A DNA stretch of 64,000 nucleotides, taken from the NCBI GenBank assembly GCA_004193205.1, contig RZUM01000003.1:434001-498000 (forward strand). Direction: 5' to 3'. Shown piece after piece: positions 8,048-17,384 of this stretch. This stretch comes from Gordonia sediminis. Lineage in GTDB: Bacteria > Actinomycetota > Actinomycetes > Mycobacteriales > Mycobacteriaceae. Below the pieces are notes generated by a model. That model was not told where the DNA came from. It did not search any database and saw only the letters and a program-made list of their open reading frames with translations. Position 1 is the first letter of the stretch. Each line of letters opens with the position of its first letter. The translations under genes and the position numbers were made by a program.

Positions 8048-8799
8048 TCTGATGCGCAGTGCCCGTGTGAGTCACCGTCACAGCAACGATCCGCATCGTC
8101 TGTGGTCGTGATACCCGAAGGCGCACAGCAGGCGTCGCCCTTCCATGCGTTGACACCCTCGCGGACTGCGACGGCAGCGATCACCAGCGCCGCAATCGGA
8201 TCGGCCCACGACCAGTCCAGCCAGCTGTTGAGCACCAGGCCCACCAGCAGCACCGCGGATAGGTACGTACACAGCAGGGTCTGTTTGGAATCCGCGACCG
8301 CAGACAGCGAACCGAGTTCTCGACCGGCACGACGCTCGGTCCATGACAGCACCGGCATCACCACCAGGCTGACGGCGGCCAACGTGATCCCGATCGTCGA
8401 ATGGCGCGCCTGCTCTCCCAGCCCCATCAGCGATCGGATCGCCTCCACGCCCACATAAAGCGCCAGCGCGAAGAACGAGAACGCGATGAAACGCAGGGCC
8501 GCCTTCTCCCGGCGTTCCGGATCCGCTCCGGCGAATTGCCACGCGACCGCGGCCGCCGACGACACCTCGATCACCGAATCGAGCCCGAACCCGATCAGCG
8601 CCCCCGACGACACGCGCGCGCCCTCACCGATCGCTATCGCAGCCTCGATCACGTTATAGCCGATCGTCGCCGCCACGAGCCAACGGATACGTCGCTGCAG
8701 GATCTGGCGGCGCTCGACCGACGTCGGCCCGCGGCCGATCGATCCGGCGTCTCGATCACCCGCGAGCATGTCCATGGGACTGACATTACGGTGAGTCAT
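8044..8799 (-). CDS. CDF-like cation transporter with Cys/His-rich tail
   Basis: A membrane protein of 251 residues from ATG 8799, with six hydrophobic helices in the cation diffusion facilitator pattern. GFGLDSVIE in helix 2 keeps the Asp of the usual HxxxD metal site but has Gly in place of His, and ADSKQTLLCTYLS with WADPIAAL marks helices 5-6. The C-terminus is a short metal-binding tail with ACCAP, RCCDGDSHGHC. This subfamily is common beside ArsR-type sensors, but none is seen here. Start alternatives are GTG 8838 and ATG 8775, with no clear ribosome binding site for any. The coupled downstream gene suggests a two-transporter metal operon. Confidence 0.75.
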   Translation of the reverse strand: MTHRNVSPMDMLAGDRDAGSIGRGPTSVERRQILQRRIRWLVAATIGYNVIEAAIAIGEGARVSSGALIGFGLDSVIEVSSAAAVAWQFAGADPERREKAALRFIAFSFFALALYVGVEAIRSLMGLGEQARHSTIGITLAAVSLVVMPVLSWTERRAGRELGSLSAVADSKQTLLCTYLSAVLLVGLVLNSWLDWSWADPIAALVIAAVAVREGVNAWKGDACCAPSGITTTDDADRCCDGDSHGHCASE

Positions 8800-8862
8800 C
8801 TGTTCGAGGGAACTCTGAACCGCGCCCTTGCCATGCACCTCTATCCGGGCACGTGCGCCGCG

Positions 8863-9384
8863 TCAGTAGTTTCTCGCCACGACCGGGCTCGTCGCATACC
8901 GATCGCCACCCTGCGCGTAGTTGAGGTGCACCTGTGCGTAAATCTCGTCGGTGTCGTCGAACGGGCTGTGGTCCTCGTCCATGTACTCCCGCGGAACGAG
9001 CATGATCTTCAGGTAGTGCAGTCCCTCGTCGGTGGCGAGGAGGTGACCGCCGGGCATCGTCCCGGTACCGGTGACGTAGCGCTCGAACACCACCGCGTCG
9101 TTGGCACCCGGGTCGTCGGCGCGCAGGGTGTAGGTCACTCCCCCGGCGCGTTGGTCGTTCATGTACTTGATGATGGTGTCCGCGTCGATCCGGCTCATCG
9201 GGAAGACGCCTTCGATGGTGACCCGGATGTTGGAGGAGTCGGGTGCGTAGACCATCAGGCGGGCGCCCGTCGCCGGCGGGGCGGCCCCCGCCGACCCGGC
9301 GGTGGTCGCGGTCGCCAATCCGGCGGCGATGGCGACGGCGGCGATCGTCGCACCGGCTCGTCGGATGCGGGATGTGTGACTCAT
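8863..9384 (-). CDS. Secreted protein of unknown function
   Basis: A 173-residue protein with a clear Sec signal: positive start (SHTSRIRR), hydrophobic core AGATIAAVAIAAGLATATTAG and an AxA site at AGA/A near residue 35. The mature part of about 138 residues (RLMVYAPDSSNIRVTIEGVFPMS, then ADTIIKYMNDQRAGGVTYTLRADD) looks like a small alpha/beta domain with no cysteines. I do not recognise the family. It lies just upstream of the CDF gene on the same strand, with the CDF start within 25-90 bases, so co-transcription is possible. Confidence 0.75.
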   Translation of the reverse strand: MSHTSRIRRAGATIAAVAIAAGLATATTAGSAGAAPPATGARLMVYAPDSSNIRVTIEGVFPMSRIDADTIIKYMNDQRAGGVTYTLRADDPGANDAVVFERYVTGTGTMPGGHLLATDEGLHYLKIMLVPREYMDEDHSPFDDTDEIYAQVHLNYAQGGDRYATSPVVARNY

Positions 9385-9538
9385 GATCTGCTCCTGGCGT
9401 GGAATTGATGATGCGTACCCGGATGTTCCAGGGACGTGTCATCAGCATCCGACCGGTGAGCACCTTCCCGAATCGGGAAAACCTCCCCACGTTGCGACCC
9501 GATCGCCACGGGCCACGCATGGGGAGTCGTCGTCGGGA

Positions 9539-12109
9539 TCAGCCGATCAGACCGAATTCGCGTCCGCGACGCACCGCCTCACGACGGTTCGGCACCTCGA
9601 GTCGGGTCAGGATCGCCGACACGTGATGGTCGACCGTTTTCGCCGAGAGGTAGAGGCGTTCGGCGAGTTCCGCGTTCGTGAGGCCCTCGCCCATCAGCGC
9701 CAGAACCTCGATCTGGCGTCGGGTCAGCCCAGCCGCATTGGCCATGGTCGAAGGTCGCCGTCGCGCCGGGACCGCAGACATCCCGGCCACCCGCAGGTCG
9801 CGACGGATCTTTCCCGCTGTCGCGTGCGCGCCCAGCCTATCCAGGATCTCCAGCCCCCTGCCGACACCTGCTGGGTCACCGGTCTCCGTCCATGCCACCG
9901 CGGCGTCGAAGGTCAGACCCAGTTCGGCAAGCTGCCGTGCTGCCGCACCGACATCACCCGCGAACCACGCCGCGCACGGCGCCGCAATGCCCGCGGTCGC
10001 CACATCGATGCCAATCCGCTTCAGCCAGACGACCAGGTCTCCTCTCGCCCACTGCAATCCGTCTCCGTCGTCGTCGGCGAGCCGCGCGAACTCGGCGGTC
10101 CGGTCATCCGGAGTCGCGGTCAACCACATCTGCTCGACGAGAGCGGCCGCCGCCGGAACCAATCGCAACGATTCCCCGTACCGCACGGCCAACTCCCAGG
10201 CTTGCTCCAGATCGTCACGGCCGGCTGCGTTCGATCGCAGCTCGACGAGACCGCGGATCAAGAGCGGCGATGGTCGCGCCAGCGGAGCCGACGGGCCGTC
10301 GAGCACCGTAGCGGAATCTTCCAGCGCCTCATCCCAACGGCCACTGAGGAATTCGAGTCGACCGCGCGTGGCGACCTGCCAGACCCGGCAGACCGGGAGA
10401 TCGCTGTCGACGGTCATGTCGATACTTCTCGACAGCAGGTCGGCTGCCGCCGCAAATCGTCGGTGCTCGACATCGAAATAGGCCAGGTTGCTGTAGCCGC
10501 TCGAGTGGACCTCGTCGAGGTGTTCAGGAGCACGCGCCAGCACGTCCAGGATGAGCCGACGCCCTTCGGTGTCACCGGCGGCGACGTCGCAGAGTCCCTC
10601 GACGATGGCGATCCGGGCCCGCAGCGTCTGGTCGTCGACGATCTCCGACACCCGTCGGGCCTGCTCGACGTAGTGCCGAGCCTCCTGGACCGATGCCGAC
10701 TGCACCGCCAGGAACGCGCGCATCGCGTAAGCATGCCCAAGCGGCGGTCCGACGCGATCGACCGGCTCGTACACGCTGATCGCCTGGGCGACATGCCGAT
10801 CCGCAGCCGCACGGTCGGCGTTGTACCACTCGTAGATGGCCAGCGCGATGTGGTCGGAGCTCATGCCGTCCACATCGTCGGCGCGCCTGCGAAGCTCGAG
10901 TGCCGATTCGCACGCGTCGATCGCCTCGTCCAGGCGATCGATCAGGTAGAACTCCGCCGCGAGCGACTCCAGTAGCTCGGTGTCGTCGGCGTCGTTTCCG
11001 CGGCCGGCCGCCAGCGCCGTCCGGAAGAACTCGGCGCTCTGCCGATGCGCACCCGAACGTGCTGCGACGCGACCGGCCGCGGCCGCGTCTGCACGAACCC
11101 GAGCGCGGTCCCCGGCACCCTGTGCGTGGTGGACGATCGTGGCGTGATCTCCGTCGCCGACAGCGTCGTAGGCCGCGATCATCCGGCGGTGGAGCGCCGT
11201 CTCGGCCCCAGGCGGGATCACGTCCGCGACGGCAAGCCGACACAGGTCATGCCAGAACGCGACACCCCGCGACGTGCGGCGCACCAGATGTGCCCCGCTC
11301 AGCAGCCCCAGGGCGTCTCCCGAGGCACCCAGCTCGGCCATCACCGGGCCCGGCACCGATCCGGGCGAACACGCCAGCAGGTTCAGCACGTCCCAGCACG
11401 CGGCGTCCAGCCCGACGGTGCGAGCCAGGATCGCATCGCGCACGGTCGGCGGCAGGTCGTCGCCATCGTGGTCGAGCAGTTCGGTCACGAAGAAGGCGTT
11501 CCCGCCGCTGAGGTTGTGCAGGGCCACCGGATCCAGGGGCCGGTCACCGACGAGCCGGGCCACCGCGTCGACCGAGAGCGGCTGCACGGCAATTGATGTG
11601 GCCGACGAGGATCGTGCAACGTCACCGAGGAGAATCCGCACCGGGTCCGCGGGACCGGGTGATTCATCGCGGCGGGCCATGATCACCACCAGGGTCGTGC
11701 TGTCGCGGATACGCCGCATCAGGTGCCGGAGGAAGTCGGTGGTGCCCTGATCGGCCCAGTGTGCATCGTCGATGACCAGGAGCGTCGGGGTGGACGCGAG
11801 ATCGGCGCTCACCGCGTCGAAGATGTCATAAGAGTGTTCGGCGCGGTACAGCGTGCTGCGTGTCTCTGGTGACAGCGCATCGACGACGTCGAAGAGCGGC
11901 CCCAGCGGGCGGGGTGTGACCAGCGGATCGCAGGCTCCCCACAGCACCCGGAACCCGCCGGAGTACCCACGCACGAACTCTTCGACGACGACCGTCTTCC
12001 CGGCTCCTGCCTCACCGGTCACCATCACGACACGGCCTTCACCCGCACGCGCCCGGTGGGCGTGTGCCACGAGCGTCGCCAGCTCTTGGTCGCGCTCGAT
12101 CAGAGCCAC
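9539..12109 (-). CDS. LAL-type LuxR regulator with AAA ATPase domain
   Basis: A large regulator of 856 residues. GTG 12109 begins ALIERDQELATLVAHAHRA, followed by Walker A GEAGAGKTV near 35 and Walker B LLVIDDAHWAD. The middle is a long helical-repeat (TPR/MalT-like) region. The C-terminus holds a LuxR HTH (GLTRRQIEVLALMGEGLTNAELAERLYLSAKTVDHHVSAI in outline) near residues 790-850. Such proteins are ATP-dependent transcription activators responding to small molecules. It is divergent from the DUF4242 gene and near ilvD, but its targets cannot be told from sequence. Confidence 0.9.
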   Translation of the reverse strand: MALIERDQELATLVAHAHRARAGEGRVVMVTGEAGAGKTVVVEEFVRGYSGGFRVLWGACDPLVTPRPLGPLFDVVDALSPETRSTLYRAEHSYDIFDAVSADLASTPTLLVIDDAHWADQGTTDFLRHLMRRIRDSTTLVVIMARRDESPGPADPVRILLGDVARSSSATSIAVQPLSVDAVARLVGDRPLDPVALHNLSGGNAFFVTELLDHDGDDLPPTVRDAILARTVGLDAACWDVLNLLACSPGSVPGPVMAELGASGDALGLLSGAHLVRRTSRGVAFWHDLCRLAVADVIPPGAETALHRRMIAAYDAVGDGDHATIVHHAQGAGDRARVRADAAAAGRVAARSGAHRQSAEFFRTALAAGRGNDADDTELLESLAAEFYLIDRLDEAIDACESALELRRRADDVDGMSSDHIALAIYEWYNADRAAADRHVAQAISVYEPVDRVGPPLGHAYAMRAFLAVQSASVQEARHYVEQARRVSEIVDDQTLRARIAIVEGLCDVAAGDTEGRRLILDVLARAPEHLDEVHSSGYSNLAYFDVEHRRFAAAADLLSRSIDMTVDSDLPVCRVWQVATRGRLEFLSGRWDEALEDSATVLDGPSAPLARPSPLLIRGLVELRSNAAGRDDLEQAWELAVRYGESLRLVPAAAALVEQMWLTATPDDRTAEFARLADDDGDGLQWARGDLVVWLKRIGIDVATAGIAAPCAAWFAGDVGAAARQLAELGLTFDAAVAWTETGDPAGVGRGLEILDRLGAHATAGKIRRDLRVAGMSAVPARRRPSTMANAAGLTRRQIEVLALMGEGLTNAELAERLYLSAKTVDHHVSAILTRLEVPNRREAVRRGREFGLIG

Positions 12110-12242
12110 ACCAGACGATAGGCACCAACACGAGCGGCACACAAGAGCAGCGAAGATGGGTGGCTTCTCCCGATGTCGGTGGTGTACGCGACGAGCGACC
12201 CTGGTCAGGCACACCCACTCCACCAGAACAGGAGAACCCGTC

Positions 12243-12518
12243 ATGAAAACCTTCGTCATCGAACGTGAATTCCCCGGCGCCAAGGAACTCGACACCACCG
12301 CGCTCGCCGAGATCGCACGCGTCTCCAACGCGACCGTGGAATCTCTCGGTGTCCCGTACAACTGGGTCACCAGCTATGCCGCGGGCGACAAGATCTACTG
12401 CGTCCACCAGACGGCCGACGAGGCGACCGTGCGCGAACATGCCCGGCGAGCCGGTTTCCCGTGCACCACGGTCACCGAGGTCGCATCCGAGTTCGGCCCG
12501 CAGACCGCGGGCGACTGA
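12243..12518 (+). CDS. DUF4242 (SCO4226-like) small protein
   Basis: A 91-residue cytosolic protein beginning MKTFVIEREFPGAKELD, with the ferredoxin-like pattern of DUF4242. A Streptomyces family member (SCO4226) has been described as nickel-binding. Candidate ligands here include Glu/His residues in YCVHQTADEATVREHARRAG. ATG 12243 is preceded by a good AGGAG. It is transcribed away from the LAL regulator across a shared 133-bp region and followed by a strong hairpin, so it is monocistronic. Function beyond the family is not known. Confidence 0.8.
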   Translation: MKTFVIEREFPGAKELDTTALAEIARVSNATVESLGVPYNWVTSYAAGDKIYCVHQTADEATVREHARRAGFPCTTVTEVASEFGPQTAGD

Positions 12519-12534
12519 TCGCGTCGGCGAACCG

Positions 12535-12571
12535 ACACTCCGGGACGGCACCGACAGTCATCCCGGAGTGT
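12535..12571 (+). terminator. Hairpin terminator after the DUF4242 gene
   Basis: Perfect 11-bp arms ACACTCCGGGA (12535-12545) and TCCCGGAGTGT (12561-12571) with a 15-nt loop, 17 bases after the stop codon. No U-run follows. Confidence 0.7.
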
Positions 12572-12630
12572 GGTCCGCTGTCGGCCGATTCCGCATCGCG
12601 ACGGACGAAACCCCCCTCATGGACCTAGTG

Positions 12631-12657
12631 TGACTTCATGGGGTCTGACTTCATGGG
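12631..12657 (+). repeat. Duplicated start-codon region of ilvD
   Basis: TGACTTCATGGG occurs at 12631-12642 and again at 12646-12657, a 15-bp in-frame step. Each copy carries an ATG that can start ilvD (12638 and 12653). This looks like a small tandem duplication that duplicated the start codon. Confidence 0.7.
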
Positions 12658-14380
12658 CATCAGAACAGGTTCGGCGCCGGCTGCGGACACCGAGGTCGAC
12701 ATCAAGCCTCGCAGCCGCGACGTCACCGACGGATTGGAGAAGACCGCCGCGCGGGGCATGCTCCGCGCGGTCGGCATGGGCGACGATGACTGGGACAAAC
12801 CGCAGATCGGCGTCGGGTCGTCGTGGAACGAGATCACGCCCTGCAACCTGTCTCTGGACCGCCTCGCCAAGGCGGTCAAGGACGGCGTCTTCGAGGCCGG
12901 CGGCTACCCGCTCGAGTTCGGCACGATCTCGGTGTCCGATGGCATCTCGATGGGACACGAGGGCATGCATTTCTCGCTGGTGTCGCGTGAGGTGATCGCC
13001 GACAGCGTCGAGACGGTGATGAGCGCCGAACGGCTCGACGGCTCGGTCCTGCTGGCCGGCTGCGACAAGTCGTTGCCGGGCATGCTCATGGCCGCGGCCC
13101 GGCTCGATCTCGCCAATGTCTTCCTCTATGCGGGCTCGACGATGCCCGGCTACGCCACCCTGTCGGACGGATCTGAACACCAGGTGACGATCATCGACGC
13201 CTTCGAGGCGGTCGGTGCCTGTGCTCGCGGCCTGATGAGCCGCGCGGACGTGGATACCATCGAACGCGCGATCTGCCCGGGCGAGGGCGCGTGCGGTGGC
13301 ATGTACACCGCCAACACCATGGCCAGTGCTGCGGAGGCGCTCGGCATGTCCCTGCCTGGCAGCGCCGCACCCCCCGCCGCGGACCGGCGCCGCGACCGAT
13401 ACGCCCGCCAGAGCGGTGCCGCCGTCGTCGGATTGCTGCGACACGGGATCACCGCCCGCGACATCATGACGAAGGCGGCGTTCGAAAATGCCATCGCGGT
13501 GGTGATGGCGTTCGGCGGATCGACCAACGCCGTCCTGCACCTGCTCGCGATCGCCCACGAGGCCGACGTCGAACTCTCCCTCGACGACTTCTCCCGGATC
13601 GGCGCCCGCGTTCCCCATCTCGCCGATGTCAAACCTTTCGGCAAACATGTTATGACCGATGTCGATCGCATCGGCGGGGTACCCGTGATCATGAAGGCCC
13701 TCCTCGACGCCGGACTCCTACACGGCGACTGCCTGACCGTGACCGGGAAGACCGTGGCGGAGAACCTTTCCGAGATCGCCCCACCCGACCCCGACGGTCG
13801 CGTGCTGCGTGCGACGACCGCACCCATCCACCCGACCGGAGGGATCACGATCCTGAAGGGTTCACTCGCCCCGGAGGGGGCCGTGGTGAAATCCGCAGGG
13901 TTCGACTCCGACGTCTTCGAGGGCGTCGCACGGGTTTTCGACCGTGAGCGCGCCGCCATGGATGCCCTCGAGGACGGCACGATCACGGCCGGCGACGTCG
14001 TCGTGATCCGCTACGAGGGCCCGAAGGGCGGCCCCGGCATGCGCGAGATGCTGGCCATCACCGGGGCGATCAAGGGCGCCGGGCTCGGCAAGGACGTCCT
14101 GCTGATGACCGACGGCCGCTTCTCCGGTGGCACCACCGGCCTCTGCGTCGGGCACGTTGCTCCGGAGGCCGTCGACGGCGGCCCGATCGCGTTCGTCCGC
14201 GACGGCGACCGGATCCGCCTCGACGTCGGATCCGGCACACTCGACCTCCTGGTCGACGAATCCGAATTACGCACGCGTGCAGAGGGTTTCAGCCCGCTTC
14301 CGCCACGCTATACGCGCGGGGTGCTCGCCAAGTACACGAAGCTGGTGACCTCGGCGTCGCAGGGAGCGGTCTGCGGGTAG
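12638..14380 (+). CDS. ilvD: Dihydroxy-acid dehydratase
   Basis: Cytosolic iron-sulfur enzyme of branched-chain amino acid and pantothenate synthesis, converting 2,3-dihydroxy-3-methylbutanoate or -pentanoate to the 2-oxo acids. At 580 residues it is full length. Cluster cysteines are C69 (EITPCNLSL), C142 (AGCDKSLPG) and C219 ([14 protein letters not shown]), and K144 in CDK is the magnesium-site lysine. The C-terminal [19 protein letters not shown] block carries the conserved catalytic serine. Two in-frame ATGs (12638, 12653) lie in a small tandem duplication, and neither has a strong ribosome binding site. No other ilv gene is adjacent. Confidence 0.96.
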   Translation: MGSDFMGIRTGSAPAADTEVDIKPRSRDVTDGLEKTAARGMLRAVGMGDDDWDKPQIGVGSSWNEITPCNLSLDRLAKAVKDGVFEAGGYPLEFGTISVSDGISMGHEGMHFSLVSREVIADSVETVMSAERLDGSVLLAGCDKSLPGMLMAAARLDLANVFLYAGSTMPGYATLSDGSEHQVTIIDAFEAVGACARGLMSRADVDTIERAICPGEGACGGMYTANTMASAAEALGMSLPGSAAPPAADRRRDRYARQSGAAVVGLLRHGITARDIMTKAAFENAIAVVMAFGGSTNAVLHLLAIAHEADVELSLDDFSRIGARVPHLADVKPFGKHVMTDVDRIGGVPVIMKALLDAGLLHGDCLTVTGKTVAENLSEIAPPDPDGRVLRATTAPIHPTGGITILKGSLAPEGAVVKSAGFDSDVFEGVARVFDRERAAMDALEDGTITAGDVVVIRYEGPKGGPGMREMLAITGAIKGAGLGKDVLLMTDGRFSGGTTGLCVGHVAPEAVDGGPIAFVRDGDRIRLDVGSGTLDLLVDESELRTRAEGFSPLPPRYTRGVLAKYTKLVTSASQGAVCG

Positions 14381-14419
14381 GTCACAGACCATCCGGGGCG
14401 ACCGACGTCACGCCGCTCG

Positions 14420-14851
14420 TCACCTCAGTTTGGCACCGTAGACGTGCTCGATGCGTAGCGCCATGAGGACCCGACGATCGGCGACCATGACCTGTCGGTA
14501 CTCGTCCCAGTCGGGATGTTCGCCTGCCGCTCGTCGGTAGTACTCGACCAGGGCGTCGACCTCGGGGCCGTTCGGATCGGTCCCCGGCCCGTTGAGCGTC
14601 ACCGCACCCTCCGCGGTCGCCCAGGTGTAGTGGTCGGGTCCGGTGTATTCGATCACGGCCCGTGGGTCTCGCCGTAGATTCGCGGTCTTCGCCCGACCCT
14701 CGGCAATCGAGACATAAATGGTGTCGCTGTCTCGGTCATAGACCGACGTCACCGGGGACAGCTGCGGGAGCCCGTTCGACTTGATGGTGGCGAGGACGGC
14801 AATCTTCGTGTCAGCGATCAGTGAACGTGGGTCGAACTCGGTATCGGTCAT
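14420..14851 (-). CDS. PPOX-class F420-dependent oxidoreductase
   Basis: A 143-residue flavin/deazaflavin split-barrel protein starting MTDTEFDPRSLIADTKIAVLATIKSNG. The motif LPQLSPVTSVYDRDSDTIYVS followed by RAKTANLRRDPRAVIEYTG is typical of the pyridoxamine 5-phosphate oxidase-like F420 family of actinobacteria, and the DWDEYRQVM segment near the end supports this. The substrate is unknown. ATG 14851 is chosen because the open frame upstream runs through a noncoding 21-bp tandem repeat. The gene is convergent with ilvD and divergent from the FKBP lipoprotein gene. Confidence 0.85.
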   Translation of the reverse strand: MTDTEFDPRSLIADTKIAVLATIKSNGLPQLSPVTSVYDRDSDTIYVSIAEGRAKTANLRRDPRAVIEYTGPDHYTWATAEGAVTLNGPGTDPNGPEVDALVEYYRRAAGEHPDWDEYRQVMVADRRVLMALRIEHVYGAKLR

Positions 14852-14899
14852 GTCCTTGCCAACCCCGCGGCTATCGGCCACATTCCACGCGATGACGTC

Positions 14900-14983
14900 G
14901 TGGTGCGCACGCTCGACGCTGTGGTGCGCACGCTCGACGCTGTGGTGCGCACGCTCGACGCTGTGGTGCGCACGCTCGACGCT
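14900..14983. repeat. 21-bp tandem repeat, four perfect copies
   Basis: The unit GTGGTGCGCACGCTCGACGCT occurs at 14900-14920, 14921-14941, 14942-14962 and 14963-14983 with no differences. Each unit holds the palindrome GTGCGCAC. The array lies between divergent starts (14851 leftward, 15031 rightward), and the 21-bp period is two helical turns, so bound proteins would lie on one DNA face. Confidence 0.95.
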
Positions 14984-15030
14984 GCAGTGGGCGCCGCAAG
15001 GCGGAACCGCCGTTGGGTAGCGTGAGCCAG

Positions 15031-15615
15031 ATGAACACCCGACTCGGCGCCGCACTCGCCGCCCCCGCCCTCGCATTCGCTCTCGCCGCCTGTGGCTCCA
15101 GTTCGGACGGCACCGAATCAACCGCACCTGAGACGTCTGCGACCGCTGCGGCCGCCTCGTGCCCGACGACCGCCCCCGAGTCCGGCGGTGCAGCCGAATG
15201 GACCTACGACGGCGCGACCGGCAAGGTCGCGGTGACCGGATCGACGGACACCGCGGCGCCGGTCGTCGACGTCACCACGCCGTTCAGCGTGACCGAGACA
15301 CAGGTCCACACGCTGCAGGCCGGCGACGGACCCGTGGTGGCCGACACGGCGACCGTGTCCGTCTGCTACATGGGTGTCAACGGGCGCGACGGCACGGTGT
15401 TCGACAGCAGCTATGAGCGCGGAACCCCTGCTGACTTCCCGCTGAACGGTGTCGTCGCCGGCTTCCAGAAGGCCATCGCCGGACAGACGGTCGGTTCCAC
15501 CGTCGCGGTGGCCATGACCCCGGCCGACGGCTATCCAGAGGGCAACCCGGCTGCGGGGATCGAGAAGGGCGACACGCTCGTGTTCGCGATCAAGATCCTG
15601 TCCGCACAGGGCTGA
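15031..15615 (+). CDS. FKBP-type peptidyl-prolyl isomerase lipoprotein
   Basis: A 194-residue lipoprotein that should assist folding of exported proteins outside the membrane. The signal TRLGAALAAPALAFALAAC ends in a lipobox with acylated Cys near residue 21, followed by a Ser/Thr linker. The FKBP domain covers about 85-190: TATVSVCYMGVNGRDGTVFDSSYERG, then PLNGVVAGFQKAIAGQTVGS and AMTPADGYPEG. ATG 15031 is preferred to GTG 15022. The downstream VOC gene is convergent, five bases away. Isomerase activity is a family inference; an inactive binding domain cannot be excluded. Confidence 0.88.
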   Translation: MNTRLGAALAAPALAFALAACGSSSDGTESTAPETSATAAAASCPTTAPESGGAAEWTYDGATGKVAVTGSTDTAAPVVDVTTPFSVTETQVHTLQAGDGPVVADTATVSVCYMGVNGRDGTVFDSSYERGTPADFPLNGVVAGFQKAIAGQTVGSTVAVAMTPADGYPEGNPAAGIEKGDTLVFAIKILSAQG

Positions 15616-15620
15616 CCGGT

Positions 15621-16058
15621 TCAGTCGAGGCAGAACTCGTTGCCCTCCGGATCGCCCAGCACGATGTGTCCACCCTCCAGCGGTGGCGCCGGTTCGTACC
15701 GGGAGATCCGGGTGGCACCGAGGCCGACGAGGCGGTCGCACTCCGTTTCGAGCGCGGCCATCCGCTCGTCGCCGGCGAGACCGGGTGCCGCCCGAACATC
15801 CAGGTGTACACGGTTTTTCGCCGCCTTACCCTCCGGGACGCGCTGGAAGAACAACCGAGGTCCGGCACCGGAAGGATCCACGATCGCCGACGCGTCGTTG
15901 CGCCGCTCCGCCGGCACCCCCAGCGCGTCGAGCGCCGCATCCCAGCTGTCGAACCCCGGCGGCGGGTCCTGGAGTCGGTAGCCGAGCGCCGACGCCCAGA
16001 ACGCGGCCAACGCCGCCGGGTCCCCGCAATCGAAGGTCACCTGGATCTCACGAGTCAT
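15621..16058 (-). CDS. VOC-family (glyoxalase-like) protein
   Basis: A 145-residue protein of the vicinal oxygen chelate superfamily. It opens REIQVTFDCGDPAALAAFWASALGY and ends LEGGHIVLGDPEGNEFCLD, the two hallmarks of glyoxalase/bleomycin-resistance-like domains. Two beta-alpha-beta-beta-beta modules are present. His and Glu residues suitable for a metal site are seen (VHLDV, NEFCLD). The reaction cannot be assigned, since this subfamily has many uncharacterised members. Confidence 0.85.
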   Translation of the reverse strand: MTREIQVTFDCGDPAALAAFWASALGYRLQDPPPGFDSWDAALDALGVPAERRNDASAIVDPSGAGPRLFFQRVPEGKAAKNRVHLDVRAAPGLAGDERMAALETECDRLVGLGATRISRYEPAPPLEGGHIVLGDPEGNEFCLD

Positions 16059-16127
16059 GCGCTCACGATCGCACGGATTCCGGACAATTCACGTCCTCGA
16101 TCGGATCGACCTACCGATGACCCGACC

Positions 16128-17351
16128 TCACCGATAATGCGGATTGTTGGCGGCCGGGATCGTGATATTGATCGGCATCCGGAGTTCGGACATGTAGAAC
16201 AGCACGAACTGGCGCAGGAACTCGTCGAACAACCAGTAGGCCTCTCGGGGCAAGCCGACGTTCAGAAGCCCTTCGCGCACCGCCACGTACGGCCCCCAAG
16301 CCGTTTCGAGCAGTGGCCCCCAGACGGGTTCGCGCGGGATGTGGAGCCAATCGGCGATCTTGTCCCCCAACATGAATCGCGTGATCGCCCCCAGAACGGG
16401 CCTGCTCATCAACGTGAGATCGAGGTTCATCCCTAGGTCGAGCAGGATGTCGGAGAGTTTGATCCCCTCCGTCGTCGGTGCCAGGATCGGATCGAGCACC
16501 TGCCGAGCCTGCGCGTCAGCCGCATTCCACGATTTGGGGATGTACTGATCCTGCACACCGAGCATGTGCGCGGTCACCTGCCAGGAGTGCAGGAAGCCCG
16601 CGGATTCGTCGGCGGCGATCGGCACATTCCACTTCTTCAGATTGCGCATCACCGTCGTCGGCAGACTGTGCCAGGTGACCATGATGTCGGCCTGGCTGAT
16701 CGGGATCTCCTCGGCCGCCACGTGACTCCACCACGGTGACTGCGGCAGGATGTGCCGCACGGACGCGTGCGCCAGGCGGGTCTTCAGACACGTCACGATC
16801 ATCTCGCCGTCGGGCTGATAGGCGTTGAGCGACCCGATGTCGTAGCCGAGTTTCGCGGTCTTGGTGATGCGATCCTTCATGTCCGCGCCACCCTGCGAGT
16901 AGTACACCGCCCGGGCCTCGCGGGGGATGACCGTGCTCATCATCCCGCTGGCGAATCCGTAAAGAACTCCCAGATAAGTCCCCCTCTTCTGGTTGAACTT
17001 CACCGCCGCCGCCAGCTTGTCCCGATCGGTCCATGGCGGCAGCCGCCGCGCATGCTCCATGAAGTCACGCAACTCCGACGGCAGCCCGGCGGGTAAGGGC
17101 TGTCCGTTCTTGGTCCACGCGCGCAACAATTGATTCACCCGCGGAATCTCACCGCGGTCGAGCAACCTCGCCACCACCGGATCGGCCTCGACGTCCCAGA
17201 CACCCCTCGGATCTGCGCCGCTACCGTAACCGGGGACCGATGATGCAGGCGACCATGTCCACGGCGTCGACGGTGCGACCACCGCCAACGCCCCGGCAGC
17301 CCCCGCCACACCGCCCGCTCTCAACAGGTTCCGCCTACTGAAATCTTCCAT
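16128..17351 (-). CDS. lcp: Latex clearing protein (Lcp), rubber oxygenase
   Basis: A secreted b-type heme dioxygenase that cleaves cis-1,4-polyisoprene (natural rubber) to oligo-isoprenoid aldehydes/ketones; 407 residues, the usual Lcp length. A Tat signal (SRRNLLRAGGVAGAAGALAVVA) starts the protein. The DUF2236/MpaB core keeps the residues known from Streptomyces LcpK30 at a constant offset of three: E145 (E148), R161 (R164), K164 (K167), T165 (T168) and heme ligand H195 (H198), in PREARAV, RITKTAKLGYD and TRLAHASVRH. It is divergent from a TetR gene over a large inverted repeat, the same arrangement as lcp-lcpR in rubber-degrading Gordonia and Streptomyces. Rubber use by this strain is inferred. 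Confidence 0.93.
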   Translation of the reverse strand: MEDFSRRNLLRAGGVAGAAGALAVVAPSTPWTWSPASSVPGYGSGADPRGVWDVEADPVVARLLDRGEIPRVNQLLRAWTKNGQPLPAGLPSELRDFMEHARRLPPWTDRDKLAAAVKFNQKRGTYLGVLYGFASGMMSTVIPREARAVYYSQGGADMKDRITKTAKLGYDIGSLNAYQPDGEMIVTCLKTRLAHASVRHILPQSPWWSHVAAEEIPISQADIMVTWHSLPTTVMRNLKKWNVPIAADESAGFLHSWQVTAHMLGVQDQYIPKSWNAADAQARQVLDPILAPTTEGIKLSDILLDLGMNLDLTLMSRPVLGAITRFMLGDKIADWLHIPREPVWGPLLETAWGPYVAVREGLLNVGLPREAYWLFDEFLRQFVLFYMSELRMPINITIPAANNPHYR

Positions 17352-17384
17352 TCCTGCAGCTCCCGACCAGTCACAATATGGAAT

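Noticed and set aside
14900-14983. Short CRISPR-like array
   Set aside because: Repeats are directly adjacent with no spacers and no cas genes are present. The same applies to 52545-52664.
14852-15127. N-terminal extension of the F420-type gene with SVERAHH heptapeptide repeats
   Set aside because: The extension is only the 21-bp tandem repeat read in frame. The family starts at MTDTEFDP (ATG 14851).
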